This document shows, one piece after another, positions 56,852 through 64,000 of a stretch of 64,000 nt of DNA. The notes under the pieces were generated by a model. It worked only from the letters and a program-made list of their open reading frames with translations, was not told the origin of the DNA and searched no databases. The stretch is from Mycolicibacterium helvum (GTDB lineage: Bacteria > Actinomycetota > Actinomycetes > Mycobacteriales > Mycobacteriaceae): positions 3,658,001 to 3,722,000 of the forward strand of contig NZ_AP022596.1 of the NCBI RefSeq assembly GCF_010731895.1, in the 5' to 3' direction. Within the stretch, counting starts at the first letter, position 1. Every line of letters starts with the position of its first letter. The position numbers and the translations under genes are program-made.

Positions 56852-57541
56852 CTCAATCTCTCCCCGGAGTGGGCTGAACACTGACAGCGCAGGAAGATAC
56901 CTGAGACAAACCTGAGTGAACATGAATATTGACGGGTTTGCGCAAAATTCATGTCGACGTCGTCGTAAATGTTCTCTAGAGTGAACCTCTAGTAAATCCA
57001 AACAGCTCGTTTTACATGCGAAAAATATCCGCTTGGGACCATTCTGGCTAATTTTGGCGTGTTCGCCATCGACACAAGTTTCGATGGCAGTGGCGCGTTG
57101 CCAGCGTGGAGCAAACACCCGCCTTTCTCAGATAAATCGACCGGCATTCTCAGGCGGAGCCTCAAGCCATGGGCTTTTAGCTGGGGTAGCGGCCGATCCG
57201 CCGACCCAACTCGGTGGCTGACAGGTTTCCAATGCAAATAATTAGCCTAACTCAGCAAACAAAAAACAAGTCTGCAGCCAATAACTCGCTAACCGCGTCG
57301 ACTATCAACAGCAACCTTCGGTTCCGGGGTCGTGCGCGGATCGAGGGTGGGGGGATTGGCATTTCGGGTAGCGGTTGGGCGCATTTTGGGTAGCGGTAGT
57401 GCGCCATTGTCATTCCCGCGATTCCGGGCTGATGACTGATGCCGATTCCGCGAACTGCATTAGTGCCCCGCAGCGATTAGGCATTTGTTGGCGGCCGGGT
57501 GATGGGCCCCGCGGTACGGGTGCAGCGGTATTGTCGATGCC
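56852..57541. other. AT-richer intergenic region with tandem 22-bp repeats
   Basis: These 690 bp upstream of the secreted-protein gene have lower GC. They contain two tandem copies of a 22-bp unit at 57360-57381 and 57382-57403 (19 of 22 identical, core GGGTAGCGGT). The last part leads into the mfpA-like fragment. No complete gene is seen. Confidence 0.55.
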
Positions 57542-57586
57542 GGCGTTCGCGGCCGCGCACGGCCTCGACGTCAGCGGTGAGTAGCT
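57542..57586 (+). pseudogene. mfpA 3'-end fragment (repeat copy 2)
   Basis: The frame encodes AFAAAHGLDVSGE and a TAG stop. It nearly repeats the last 12 codons of mfpA 2 kb upstream (34 of 36 identical bases at 57542-57577), while the sequence before it has no pentapeptide repeats. It looks like the remnant of a duplicated or displaced mfpA end. The convergent tetR stop codon (57571-57573) lies inside it. Confidence 0.6.
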
Positions 57587-58293
57587 GCCGATGAATCCCG
57601 GCTCGCGGGTGTGCCCGCCGGCTCCCATGTTTGCATCGCCATATCGAGGTCGACGTCGCTGAGCGCCTCGACCGGAAGGTGGGCCTGGCCCTCGCGACGA
57701 CGGAGCCCCTCGGTGAATAGCGCCACGTAGCGGCGCCACAGATCTGCATTGACATTGCCGGCGAATTCGCTCACCGTTCCGGCAAGCAGGCTGATGATGG
57801 GCATGTCCGGGGCGGCGATTTCTGGACGTAGATAGCCGTCCGCCTGGGCTCGCTCGACGAGTCTTGTCAGCTTGGGAACGAGGCGCTCCTGCGCGGCGTT
57901 CACCCGGGTGCCCGCATAACACTTGCTGAATGCGATCTCCCGGAGCCCCCGGTCGGTCGCGGTGATCTGGCACATCTGTTCGACGAACCACACAAACCCG
58001 TCCCATGAATCGTCCTGCTGCAGTGCTCGTTCCGCGAGGCGCGTCAGCTGGTCCAGGCCGTCCTCGAAAATCGCCTCCAGCAGCTCTTCTTTAGTGCTGA
58101 AGCGCCGGTACACGGTGCCGACGCCCACACCGGCGTGGTGCGCGACCTCGTTGAGGTTGGGCTCCAAACCTTTGTGCGCGAACAGGTCACGGGCTGCGTC
58201 GATGATCCGTTGCCGGTTGCGCTGCGCATCCTTGCGCAGCGGTCGGTCCGTCGCAGAGTGGGGTCTCACCTGAGTGAGTGTAACGACCGCCAC
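57571..58293 (-). CDS. TetR/AcrR-family repressor, divergent from mmpS-mmpL
   Basis: The 240-residue protein has an N-terminal TetR helix-turn-helix at about 24-70 (RNRQRIIDAARDLFAHKGLE and NEVAHHAGVGVGTVYRRFS). An all-helical ligand domain follows, with the CQITATDRGLREIAFSKCY stretch. It is divergent from the mmpS-mmpL operon, and a perfect 8-bp inverted repeat begins 5 bp upstream of its start, so it should repress both units. The GTG at 58293 is the most upstream start. The last codons run into the mfpA-like fragment, which provides the stop, so the C-terminal end may have changed recently. Confidence 0.9.
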   Translation of the reverse strand: MAVVTLTQVRPHSATDRPLRKDAQRNRQRIIDAARDLFAHKGLEPNLNEVAHHAGVGVGTVYRRFSTKEELLEAIFEDGLDQLTRLAERALQQDDSWDGFVWFVEQMCQITATDRGLREIAFSKCYAGTRVNAAQERLVPKLTRLVERAQADGYLRPEIAAPDMPIISLLAGTVSEFAGNVNADLWRRYVALFTEGLRRREGQAHLPVEALSDVDLDMAMQTWEPAGTPASRDSSAATHR

Positions 58294-58297
58294 AAAT

Positions 58298-58320
58298 AAG
58301 TGGATTGACGTTATCCACTT
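58298..58320. promoter_or_regulatory. TetR operator candidate between tetR and mmpS operon
   Basis: AAGTGGAT, a 7-bp spacer and ATCCACTT form a perfect inverted repeat centred 16 bp upstream of the tetR start. A further half-site with TTATCCA follows near 58332-58338. Spacing and place are typical of a TetR autoregulatory operator that also controls the divergent transporter operon. Confidence 0.75.
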
Positions 58321-58408
58321 TCGTGGTTAACTTATCCATCGGTACTGATCAGTACTCCGGCGGCCACTGACGCTGCGGTCGTCGTCCACGCTGAAAGGGC
58401 TTCACGCC

Positions 58409-58498
58409 ATGAAACCAGTTCGCGGCACCCCGCTCGCGACAGCCGTTGCCGCCCGACGTCAACGATCAGTCGTGGTGCCCGCGGAGGCTCTGCGATGA
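58409..58498 (+). CDS. Putative 29-residue leader ORF overlapping mmpS
   Basis: ATG at 58409, preceded by AAAGGG, opens a short basic frame (MKPVRGTPLATAVAARRQRS, then VVVPAEALR). Its TGA overlaps the mmpS ATG as ATGA. A GCGGAGG site for mmpS lies inside it. All later gene junctions of this operon also overlap as ATGA or GTGA, which favours real translation of this short frame. No family is recognised. Confidence 0.35.
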   Translation: MKPVRGTPLATAVAARRQRSVVVPAEALR

Positions 58499-58920
58499 CG
58501 CGGATACTGGGCCGGCTGTGGATCCCGGTGCTCGTAGTGGTCGTCGTCGCAGTGGGAGTGGTCGCGGTAACTAACGCCCGCACGGTCTTCGGTTCCGACC
58601 CGGTGATCGTGACGCAGAAAACCTCGGACAGCGCAGAGAAATTCGATCCCAAGGTGGTGACCTACGAGGTCTTCGGTTCGGGCGGAACGGCAGTGGTCAA
58701 CTACGTCGACCTCGACGGCCGGCCCCAGCGGACCGGGAGCGTGACGCTGCCCTGGTCGGTGACGCTGACCACCACAAACCCCTCGGCGTCGCCGAATGTC
58801 CTGGTTCAGGGCGACGGGGATTCCATCGGATGCCGGATCACCGTCGATGACGTGGTCAAAGAGGAGAGGACCGCAACGGGCATGAATGCCGCGACCTACT
58901 GTCTGGTGAAGTCAGCATGA
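58495..58920 (+). CDS. MmpS-family transport accessory membrane protein
   Basis: The 141-residue protein has a single N-terminal transmembrane helix ([20 protein letters not shown]) and a periplasmic beta domain of the MmpS type. Typical features are [40 protein letters not shown] and the Cys pair CRITVDDV and AATYC. MmpS proteins assist cognate MmpL transporters in moving lipids or siderophores. Its end overlaps the following mmpL by ATGA, showing coupled translation. A TetR operator lies upstream. Confidence 0.92.
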   Translation: MTRILGRLWIPVLVVVVVAVGVVAVTNARTVFGSDPVIVTQKTSDSAEKFDPKVVTYEVFGSGGTAVVNYVDLDGRPQRTGSVTLPWSVTLTTTNPSASPNVLVQGDGDSIGCRITVDDVVKEERTATGMNAATYCLVKSA

Positions 58921-61823
58921 GCCTTGACGTCGACGACGCGCCGACCGACGCTATCCCCGCGGCCCGCCATCGCGCGCACCCGCGCATTCCACGGTTCATC
59001 CGCACGTTCGCAGTGCCGATCATCCTGGGCTGGATTGCACTGATCGTGGTGCTGAGCACCGTAGTGCCCTCGCTCGAAGACGTCGGAAAGCTGCGCTCGG
59101 TGTCGATGAGTCCCAACGACGCGCCGTCGCTGATCGCGACCAAACGGGTCGGCCAGGTGTTCAAGGAGTACAACACCAGCAGTTCGGTGATGGTGGTCCT
59201 CGAAGGCGATCAACCGCTCGGTGCCGATGCACACGCGTTCTACGACAAGATCGTTCAACAGCTGCGTGCCGACCCCACACACGTCCAGCACGTCCAGGAC
59301 TTCTGGGGGGATTCGTTCACCGCGGCCGGCGCGCAGAGCGCCGACAACAAGGCTGCTTACGTTCAGGTGTACATCGGCGGCGATCAGGGTGAAACACTTG
59401 CCAACGAGTCGGTGGGGGCAGTCCGCAAGGTCATCGCGGACACCCCGGCCCCGCCTGGGGTGAAGGCCTATGTCACCGGACCCGCTGCCACCACCACAGA
59501 CCAGAACGCGGTCGGCGACAAGAGCATGCAGGTGATCGAGCTCGTCACGTTCGCCGTCATTGCCGTCATGCTGTTGATCGTCTATCGATCGATCGTCACG
59601 ACGCTCATCGTGATGGTGATGATGGGACTCGGACTGTCCGGCGCTCGGGGGGTGGTCGCATTCCTCGGCTACCACAACGTTTTCGGGCTGACGACATTCG
59701 CGACCAACATGGTCGTCACGTTGGCTATCGCTGCGGCGACGGACTACGCGATCTTCCTGATCGGCCGATATCAGGAGGCGCGCCGCGCCGGCAAAGACCG
59801 AGAGTTGGCCTACTACGACATGTTCCACGGCACCGCCCACGTGGTGCTGGCATCGGGTTTGACCATCGCCGGTGCCACCTTCTGCCTGCACTTCACCCGA
59901 CTGCCGTATTTCCAGACCATGGGAGTCCCACTGGCGTCCGGCATGGTGGTCGTGGTCGCCCTGTCGCTCACTCTGGGTCCGGCGCTGATCTCGGTAGCGA
60001 GCCGCTTCGGCCGTGTCTTGGAGCCCAAAGGCGTTGGGAAGCAGAAACTGTGGCACGCAGTAGGGACTGCGACCGTCCGGTGGCCCGGCGCCATTCTGGT
60101 CTGCGCTGTGGCGGTGTCACTGGTGGGCCTTCTCACCCTGCCTGGCTACCACACCACCTACAACGACCGAATCTACTTGCCCAGCAGTGTGCCGGCCAAT
60201 GTCGGTTACGAGGCGGCGGAACGGCACTTCTCCCGAGCCAAGATGAACCCCGACCTACTCATGGTGGAAGCCGACCACGATCTGCGCAATCCGGCCGACT
60301 TCCTGGTGATCGACAAGATCGCCAAGGCCCTGGCCCGGGTGCACGGGATCGCCCAGGTCCAGACCATCACCCGGCCGGATGGCAAGCCGATCGAGCACTC
60401 CACGATTCCATACTCGTTGAGCCAGAACGGCACTGGCCAGCTGATGAACAATGACTACCAGCAGACCATCATCGCCAACACGCTCAAGCAGGCCGACGAC
60501 ATGCAGGCCAGCATCGACTCGATGACCAAGATGGAGGGCATCACCCAGCAGCTCTCCGAGGTCACCCGGAGCATGTCCGACAAGATGACCGTGACCTCGG
60601 ATGACATCGCGACGGTGCGCGACCACCTCGCCGACTTCGACGACCAATTCCGGCCGATACGCAACTATTTCTATTGGGAGCCACACTGCTTCGACATCCC
60701 GATGTGCCATTCGCTGCGCTCGGTATTCGATTCTCTGGACGGCATCGCGACGATGTCGGACGATTTCCAGCAGCTGTTGCCTGATCTGCGGCGCATGTCT
60801 GACCTGACCGGTCAGATGACGGCGGTGATGCCGGGGATGATCGCCTCGATGAAGGATCAGAAGCAGTTGATGCTCAACCAATATCAGGCGCAGAAGGCGC
60901 AGCAAGACCAGGCTATGGCCTCTATCAAAGACAACACGGCGATGGGCGAGGCCTTCGATCAAGCCAGGAACGACGATTCGTTCTACCTGCCGCCGGAAGC
61001 CTTCGACAATGACGATTTCAAGCGCGGCATCAAGCTGTTCCTGTCACCAGACGGGCACGCCGTCCGCTTCACCATCATCCACCAGGGCGATCCGCTGACC
61101 GAGGAAGGTACCTCCCGGATCGAGCCGCTCAAGATCGCTGCCGCGGACGCGATCAAAGGAACGCCGCTGGAAGGGGCCAGCATCTATCTGGGTGGCAGTG
61201 CTGCCATGTACGCCGACATGCAGCAGGGCGCCAATTGGGATCTGATCATCGCCGCGATCGCAGCGCTGATATTGATCTTCATCATCATGGTGATCCTCAC
61301 CAGAGCCCTGGCCGCCGCTGCAGTCATCGTTGGCACCGTGGTGCTCAGTCTGGCTGCATCGTTTGGCCTGTCGGTTCTGCTCTGGCAACACCTCATCGGC
61401 CTGCCGTTGCACTGGATGGTGATGCCGATGTCGGTGATCGTCCTGCTGGCCGTCGGCGCGGACTACAACCTTCTGCTGGTGTCGCGCATGAAGGAAGAAA
61501 TTCAGGCCGGTGTGAACACCGGGATCATCCGGGCAATGGTGGGGACCGGCTCCGTGGTCACCGCTGCGGGCTTGGTCTTCGCCTTCACCATGGCCTCGAT
61601 GGCGGTGAGCAAGATGGTCGTTATCGGACAGGTGGGAACAACCATTGGGCTCGGTCTGCTCTTCGACACCCTGGTGGTCCGGTCCCTGATGACACCGTCG
61701 ATCGCCGCATTGCTGGGGCGCTGGTTCTGGTGGCCGCAGCATGTCCGCCAACGCCCCCGTCCCCAGCCATGGCCTAAGCGGGAGATCGCTTCTCAGCCCG
61801 AGTCCGAGGAGGCCCTGACATGA
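58917..61823 (+). CDS. MmpL-family RND transporter
   Basis: The 968-residue pump has two bundles of transmembrane helices: TM1 near residue 40, TM2-6 at about 205-345 and TM8-12 at about 780-935. Two periplasmic domains separate them. The first contains an extended helical hairpin (about 520-680) with Gln/Met-rich coils such as [20 protein letters not shown]. The proton-relay region shows [19 protein letters not shown] and [19 protein letters not shown]. It belongs to the MmpL4/MmpL5-like group that works with MmpS. Substrate is unknown; regulation by the divergent TetR suggests an inducible efflux or lipid exporter. Confidence 0.93.
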   Translation: MSLDVDDAPTDAIPAARHRAHPRIPRFIRTFAVPIILGWIALIVVLSTVVPSLEDVGKLRSVSMSPNDAPSLIATKRVGQVFKEYNTSSSVMVVLEGDQPLGADAHAFYDKIVQQLRADPTHVQHVQDFWGDSFTAAGAQSADNKAAYVQVYIGGDQGETLANESVGAVRKVIADTPAPPGVKAYVTGPAATTTDQNAVGDKSMQVIELVTFAVIAVMLLIVYRSIVTTLIVMVMMGLGLSGARGVVAFLGYHNVFGLTTFATNMVVTLAIAAATDYAIFLIGRYQEARRAGKDRELAYYDMFHGTAHVVLASGLTIAGATFCLHFTRLPYFQTMGVPLASGMVVVVALSLTLGPALISVASRFGRVLEPKGVGKQKLWHAVGTATVRWPGAILVCAVAVSLVGLLTLPGYHTTYNDRIYLPSSVPANVGYEAAERHFSRAKMNPDLLMVEADHDLRNPADFLVIDKIAKALARVHGIAQVQTITRPDGKPIEHSTIPYSLSQNGTGQLMNNDYQQTIIANTLKQADDMQASIDSMTKMEGITQQLSEVTRSMSDKMTVTSDDIATVRDHLADFDDQFRPIRNYFYWEPHCFDIPMCHSLRSVFDSLDGIATMSDDFQQLLPDLRRMSDLTGQMTAVMPGMIASMKDQKQLMLNQYQAQKAQQDQAMASIKDNTAMGEAFDQARNDDSFYLPPEAFDNDDFKRGIKLFLSPDGHAVRFTIIHQGDPLTEEGTSRIEPLKIAAADAIKGTPLEGASIYLGGSAAMYADMQQGANWDLIIAAIAALILIFIIMVILTRALAAAAVIVGTVVLSLAASFGLSVLLWQHLIGLPLHWMVMPMSVIVLLAVGADYNLLLVSRMKEEIQAGVNTGIIRAMVGTGSVVTAAGLVFAFTMASMAVSKMVVIGQVGTTIGLGLLFDTLVVRSLMTPSIAALLGRWFWWPQHVRQRPRPQPWPKREIASQPESEEALT

Positions 61824-62194
61824 GGATCGATGCCCTGCAGCGAAGGGGATCGGCCGCGATCACGAGCATCGCGGGAGCCGTCTTCGCCACGCTGATGCTC
61901 GCGTCAGCGGCCGTCGCCCATGCCGACCCCGACACCGATTTCGCGAATCAGCTGCATACGGTTGGTGTCTACGGGCCGAAGGACTACAACGCCTGGATCG
62001 CGAAGATCTCGTGTGAGCGGCTCGACCGCGGCGTCGATCACAACGCCTATGACTCCGCGCAGTTCGTGTCGAGGCAGCTATCGAAAAATGCGACAACAGC
62101 GCAGGCTTGGCAGTTCGTTGCCCTGGCCTATCCGCTGTACTGCCCCGACAAGCAGGACCTGTTGCAGCAGGTCGCCGACACCAGCGAACAGTGA
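61820..62194 (+). CDS. DUF732-family secreted protein
   Basis: The 124-residue protein has a signal peptide ([20 protein letters not shown]) and a mature DUF732 domain beginning [20 protein letters not shown]. Two Cys (about 57 and 112) probably form a disulfide. DUF732 proteins are small helical exported proteins specific to mycobacteria, of unknown function. Its ATG overlaps the mmpL stop by 4 bp, so it is made with the transporter and may be an envelope accessory. Confidence 0.87.
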   Translation: MRIDALQRRGSAAITSIAGAVFATLMLASAAVAHADPDTDFANQLHTVGVYGPKDYNAWIAKISCERLDRGVDHNAYDSAQFVSRQLSKNATTAQAWQFVALAYPLYCPDKQDLLQQVADTSEQ

Positions 62195-62685
62195 GATACG
62201 CCATGCGTGAACGACTTCGGGGTCTGACGTGGACGGGTGCGATCGTCGTTGCCATGGTCTTGGGTGTGGCAGGGATCCCAGGAAAGGCCGTGGCAGATGC
62301 CACTGATGACTACCCGATTCCCAAGCGGATCATCGATACAGCCTGCACTGTCGATCAATACATGGCCGCGGCACGCGATACGTCGCCGATCTACTACCAG
62401 CGGTACATGATCGACTACAACAACCGCCCCGCTGACGTTGAGGACGCGGCACGCGATCGCATCTACTGGTTCTTCTCCCTTGATGCCGCCGGTCGCCGAC
62501 AGTATTCCGAAGACACTGCGACCAACGTTTACTACGAGCAGATGGCCACTCACTGGGGCAATTGGGCGAAGTTGTTCTTCAACAACAAGGGCGTCGTCGC
62601 AAAGGCTACCGATGTCTGTCCGCGCTACCCGCAGGTTGACCCGACTGTGTGGAACTGGGGGCCCAACGCGCAGGCAGAGGGCTGA
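62191..62685 (+). CDS. DUF5078-family secreted protein
   Basis: The 164-residue protein has an N-terminal signal peptide (GAIVVAMVLGVAGIPGKAVA) and a mature domain starting DATDDYPIPKRIIDTACTVD, rich in Tyr and Asp, with two Cys. It matches the DUF5078 type found in mycobacteria. The GTG at 62191 overlaps the DUF732 stop as GTGA; ATG 62203 is a possible alternative. As the last gene of the operon it may assist the MmpL or bind its exported product. Confidence 0.83.
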   Translation: MRYAMRERLRGLTWTGAIVVAMVLGVAGIPGKAVADATDDYPIPKRIIDTACTVDQYMAAARDTSPIYYQRYMIDYNNRPADVEDAARDRIYWFFSLDAAGRRQYSEDTATNVYYEQMATHWGNWAKLFFNNKGVVAKATDVCPRYPQVDPTVWNWGPNAQAEG

Positions 62686-62700
62686 TCTTTCGTTTGTCGG

Positions 62701-63159
62701 TTACTTCCAGACCAGTAGGTCCGTGACCCCGTTGTTGTAGACCACTTGGGTGGGCGCCTGGCCGGTCACGTCGAAGTAGAGCTTGCCCGAGGACGTGTCG
62801 CCCTGCTGGAGTGTCGCGCCACTGATGCCCGCCGGTGTGGCGGCCTGCCACAGCACCGGGTAGTTGGCGCCGCCCGCGGCGCGGGCGTTGAAGTCCGGGA
62901 TGATCGGCGTCACGGAGCCTTTGGCGGCGCGCACCTTGGCGGTGGCCTCCCACAGCTTGCCCGCCAGCGGATAGCCTCCGATGGCGTCGGTGCTGGGCTT
63001 GAGATCACTGATCTTCCAGATCGTGATCACCTGGCCACCGTTGTCGACAAGGTGGTTCCAGCCGCCAAACTCGTCCACGCTTGGATCGGCTGCCGCGGTC
63101 GGGGCCAACACGATCGACAGGCTCAACGCTGCGGCCAGTGCCGCCGCTTTCATCCTCAT
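62701..63159 (-). CDS. MPT63-like (DUF1942) secreted protein
   Basis: The 152-residue protein has a cleavable signal peptide (LAAALSLSIVLAPTAAADPS). The mature domain GGQVITIWKISDLKPSTDAI and the QAATPAGISGATLQQGDTS stretch match the immunoglobulin-like MPT63 family, abundant secreted mycobacterial antigens of unknown function. ATG 63159 or 63153 give the same signal. It is convergent with the DUF5078 gene (15-bp gap). Confidence 0.85.
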   Translation of the reverse strand: MRMKAAALAAALSLSIVLAPTAAADPSVDEFGGWNHLVDNGGQVITIWKISDLKPSTDAIGGYPLAGKLWEATAKVRAAKGSVTPIIPDFNARAAGGANYPVLWQAATPAGISGATLQQGDTSSGKLYFDVTGQAPTQVVYNNGVTDLLVWK

Positions 63160-63369
63160 GCGCCGCACGCTATGGACGCTGGATGAACGGAAGTCAAACG
63201 CGATGAGAATTCCAGTTGCGCTGCTCCTCAACGGGAGCTGGCCTGGGAACGTGCCCGTCAGCGGGAAAAGTCGGCGCACTCATATATTCACGACAGCCTA
63301 TCCACAGTTCGAGCACACATCTGCCCGCCAGACTCACGCCGTGGCACCAGTTCAAGAACGGGAGCGGGG

Positions 63370-64000
63370 ATGACAGCCGTGGCCGGCAACCGTCCGGTGA
63401 GCATCTCCCGCAAAGACGGCACGCCAATCCGTGCGTTGATAGTCGACGACGAACCGGTACTGGCCGAGATGGTGTCGATGACGTTGCGCTATGAAGGTTG
63501 GCACGTTGCCACCGCCGGGAGTGGAGCGGCGGCCATCAGATCGGCGCGCGATGACCCTCCAGACGTCGTTGTCCTCGACATCATGTTGCCCGACATCAGC
63601 GGCCTGGAAGTCCTGGCGGTACTGCGCGAGAACCGACCAGCTCTGCCGCTGCTGCTGCTGACGGCGAAGGATTCACAGGAAGAGCGCATCGCCGGTCTCA
63701 GTGCCGGTGGCGATGACTATGTCACCAAGCCCTTCAGCCTGGAAGAACTTGTGCTGCGGCTCCGGGCGTTGTTGCGCCGGGCAGGCGTGGCCGTTGCCGA
63801 TGACACCGCGAGAGTAGTTGTCGGGGACCTCGTGCTCGATGAGGACACCCATGAAGTGTTTCGTGGTGACGATGTGATCAACCTGACCGCAACGGAATTC
63901 GAAGTATTGCGGATGTTGATGCGCAACGCTCGTCGTGTGGTCGGCAAGAGCGAGATACTCGACCGAGTGTGGGATTACGATTTCGGCGGTCGTTCAAACG
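63370..64000 (+). CDS. OmpR-family response regulator, truncated by window end
   Basis: The first 210 residues are visible. The receiver has acidic residues DDE at 26-28, phospho-acceptor Asp in VVVLDIMLPD at about 70, the Thr in LLLLTAKD and the Lys in GGDDYVTKPFS. A winged-helix C-terminal domain of the OmpR type follows (LTATEFEVLRMLMRN, ILDRVWDYDFGGRS). It resembles mycobacterial TrcR-type regulators. The sensor kinase gene is not in the window. The ATG at 63370 follows a GGAGCGGGG site. Confidence 0.93.
   Translation, partial: MTAVAGNRPVSISRKDGTPIRALIVDDEPVLAEMVSMTLRYEGWHVATAGSGAAAIRSARDDPPDVVVLDIMLPDISGLEVLAVLRENRPALPLLLLTAKDSQEERIAGLSAGGDDYVTKPFSLEELVLRLRALLRRAGVAVADDTARVVVGDLVLDEDTHEVFRGDDVINLTATEFEVLRMLMRNARRVVGKSEILDRVWDYDFGGRSN

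Noticed and set aside
58896..60056. Minus-strand frame of 386 codons within mmpL
   Set aside because: The His/Arg/Gln-rich translation is a shadow of MmpL transmembrane codons.

Overview
The window is high-GC DNA, dense with genes on both strands, using many GTG starts and 4-bp ATGA/GTGA gene overlaps. The gene content is unmistakably mycobacterial: WhiB3, SigD with its anti-sigma factor RsdA, GuaB2/GuaB3, ChoD, GuaA, ImuA'/ImuB, LpqD, HtdY, DnaE2, the MfpE-D-C-B-A conservon, MmpS/MmpL, DUF732 and MPT63-like proteins. From memory, the backbone runs in the same order as the M. tuberculosis segment from about Rv3416 to Rv3361c. The insertions, above all a carotenoid cluster, point to a pigmented non-tuberculous mycobacterium (Mycolicibacterium type). 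Species cannot be settled from the sequence alone.

Layout. 1-4.5 kb: a partial D-amino-acid oxidoreductase gene, a PucR-type regulator and a divergent CocE-like hydrolase. 4.5-11.2 kb: whiB3, an Rv3415c-like gene, sigD-rsdA, a DUF5319 gene, guaB2-guaB3. 11.1-20.7 kb: a carotenoid/isoprenoid island with an MmpL transporter, type 2 IPP isomerase, a glycosyltransferase, a MarR regulator, a DUF2784 membrane protein, crtB, crtI and crtE. 21-24.3 kb: a GAP-family membrane protein and a lower-GC pair, a family 2 glycosyltransferase and a polysaccharide pyruvyl transferase. 24.4-32 kb: choD, a GH65 phosphorylase/hydrolase with a beta-phosphoglucomutase, guaA, class I aldolase. 32-34.5 kb: SOS-controlled imuA'-imuB. 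34.5-42.8 kb: nucleoside hydrolase, a large LuxR regulator, lpqD-thioesterase, htdY, DUF899-VIT, and a secreted protein with a basic tail. 42.9-48.6 kb: helR and dnaE2, divergent, with a rifamycin-type element and a LexA box between them. 48.7-50.9 kb: flavin enzymes and methyltransferases. 51-55.6 kb: the mfp conservon. 55.6-64 kb: a second basic-tailed secreted protein, a TetR gene, the mmpS-mmpL-DUF732-DUF5078 operon, an MPT63-like protein and a truncated response regulator.

How it fits together. DnaE2, ImuA' and ImuB form the mycobacterial mutasome; both transcription units carry a LexA-type box. HelR (RNA polymerase recycling) and MfpA (gyrase protection) are both linked to antibiotic tolerance. 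The carotenoid genes lie in two facing transcription units that share a candidate MarR operator motif and overlap at their 3' ends. No lycopene cyclase is visible. GuaB2, GuaB3 and GuaA carry out guanine nucleotide synthesis.

The most unusual signals are: a 36-bp near-copy of the mfpA 3' end about 2 kb downstream, overlapping the tetR stop codon; two paralogous secreted proteins with a shared Ser/Lys/Arg tail; short leader ORFs overlapping the starts of a glycosyltransferase gene and mmpS; and the packed helR/dnaE2 control region.
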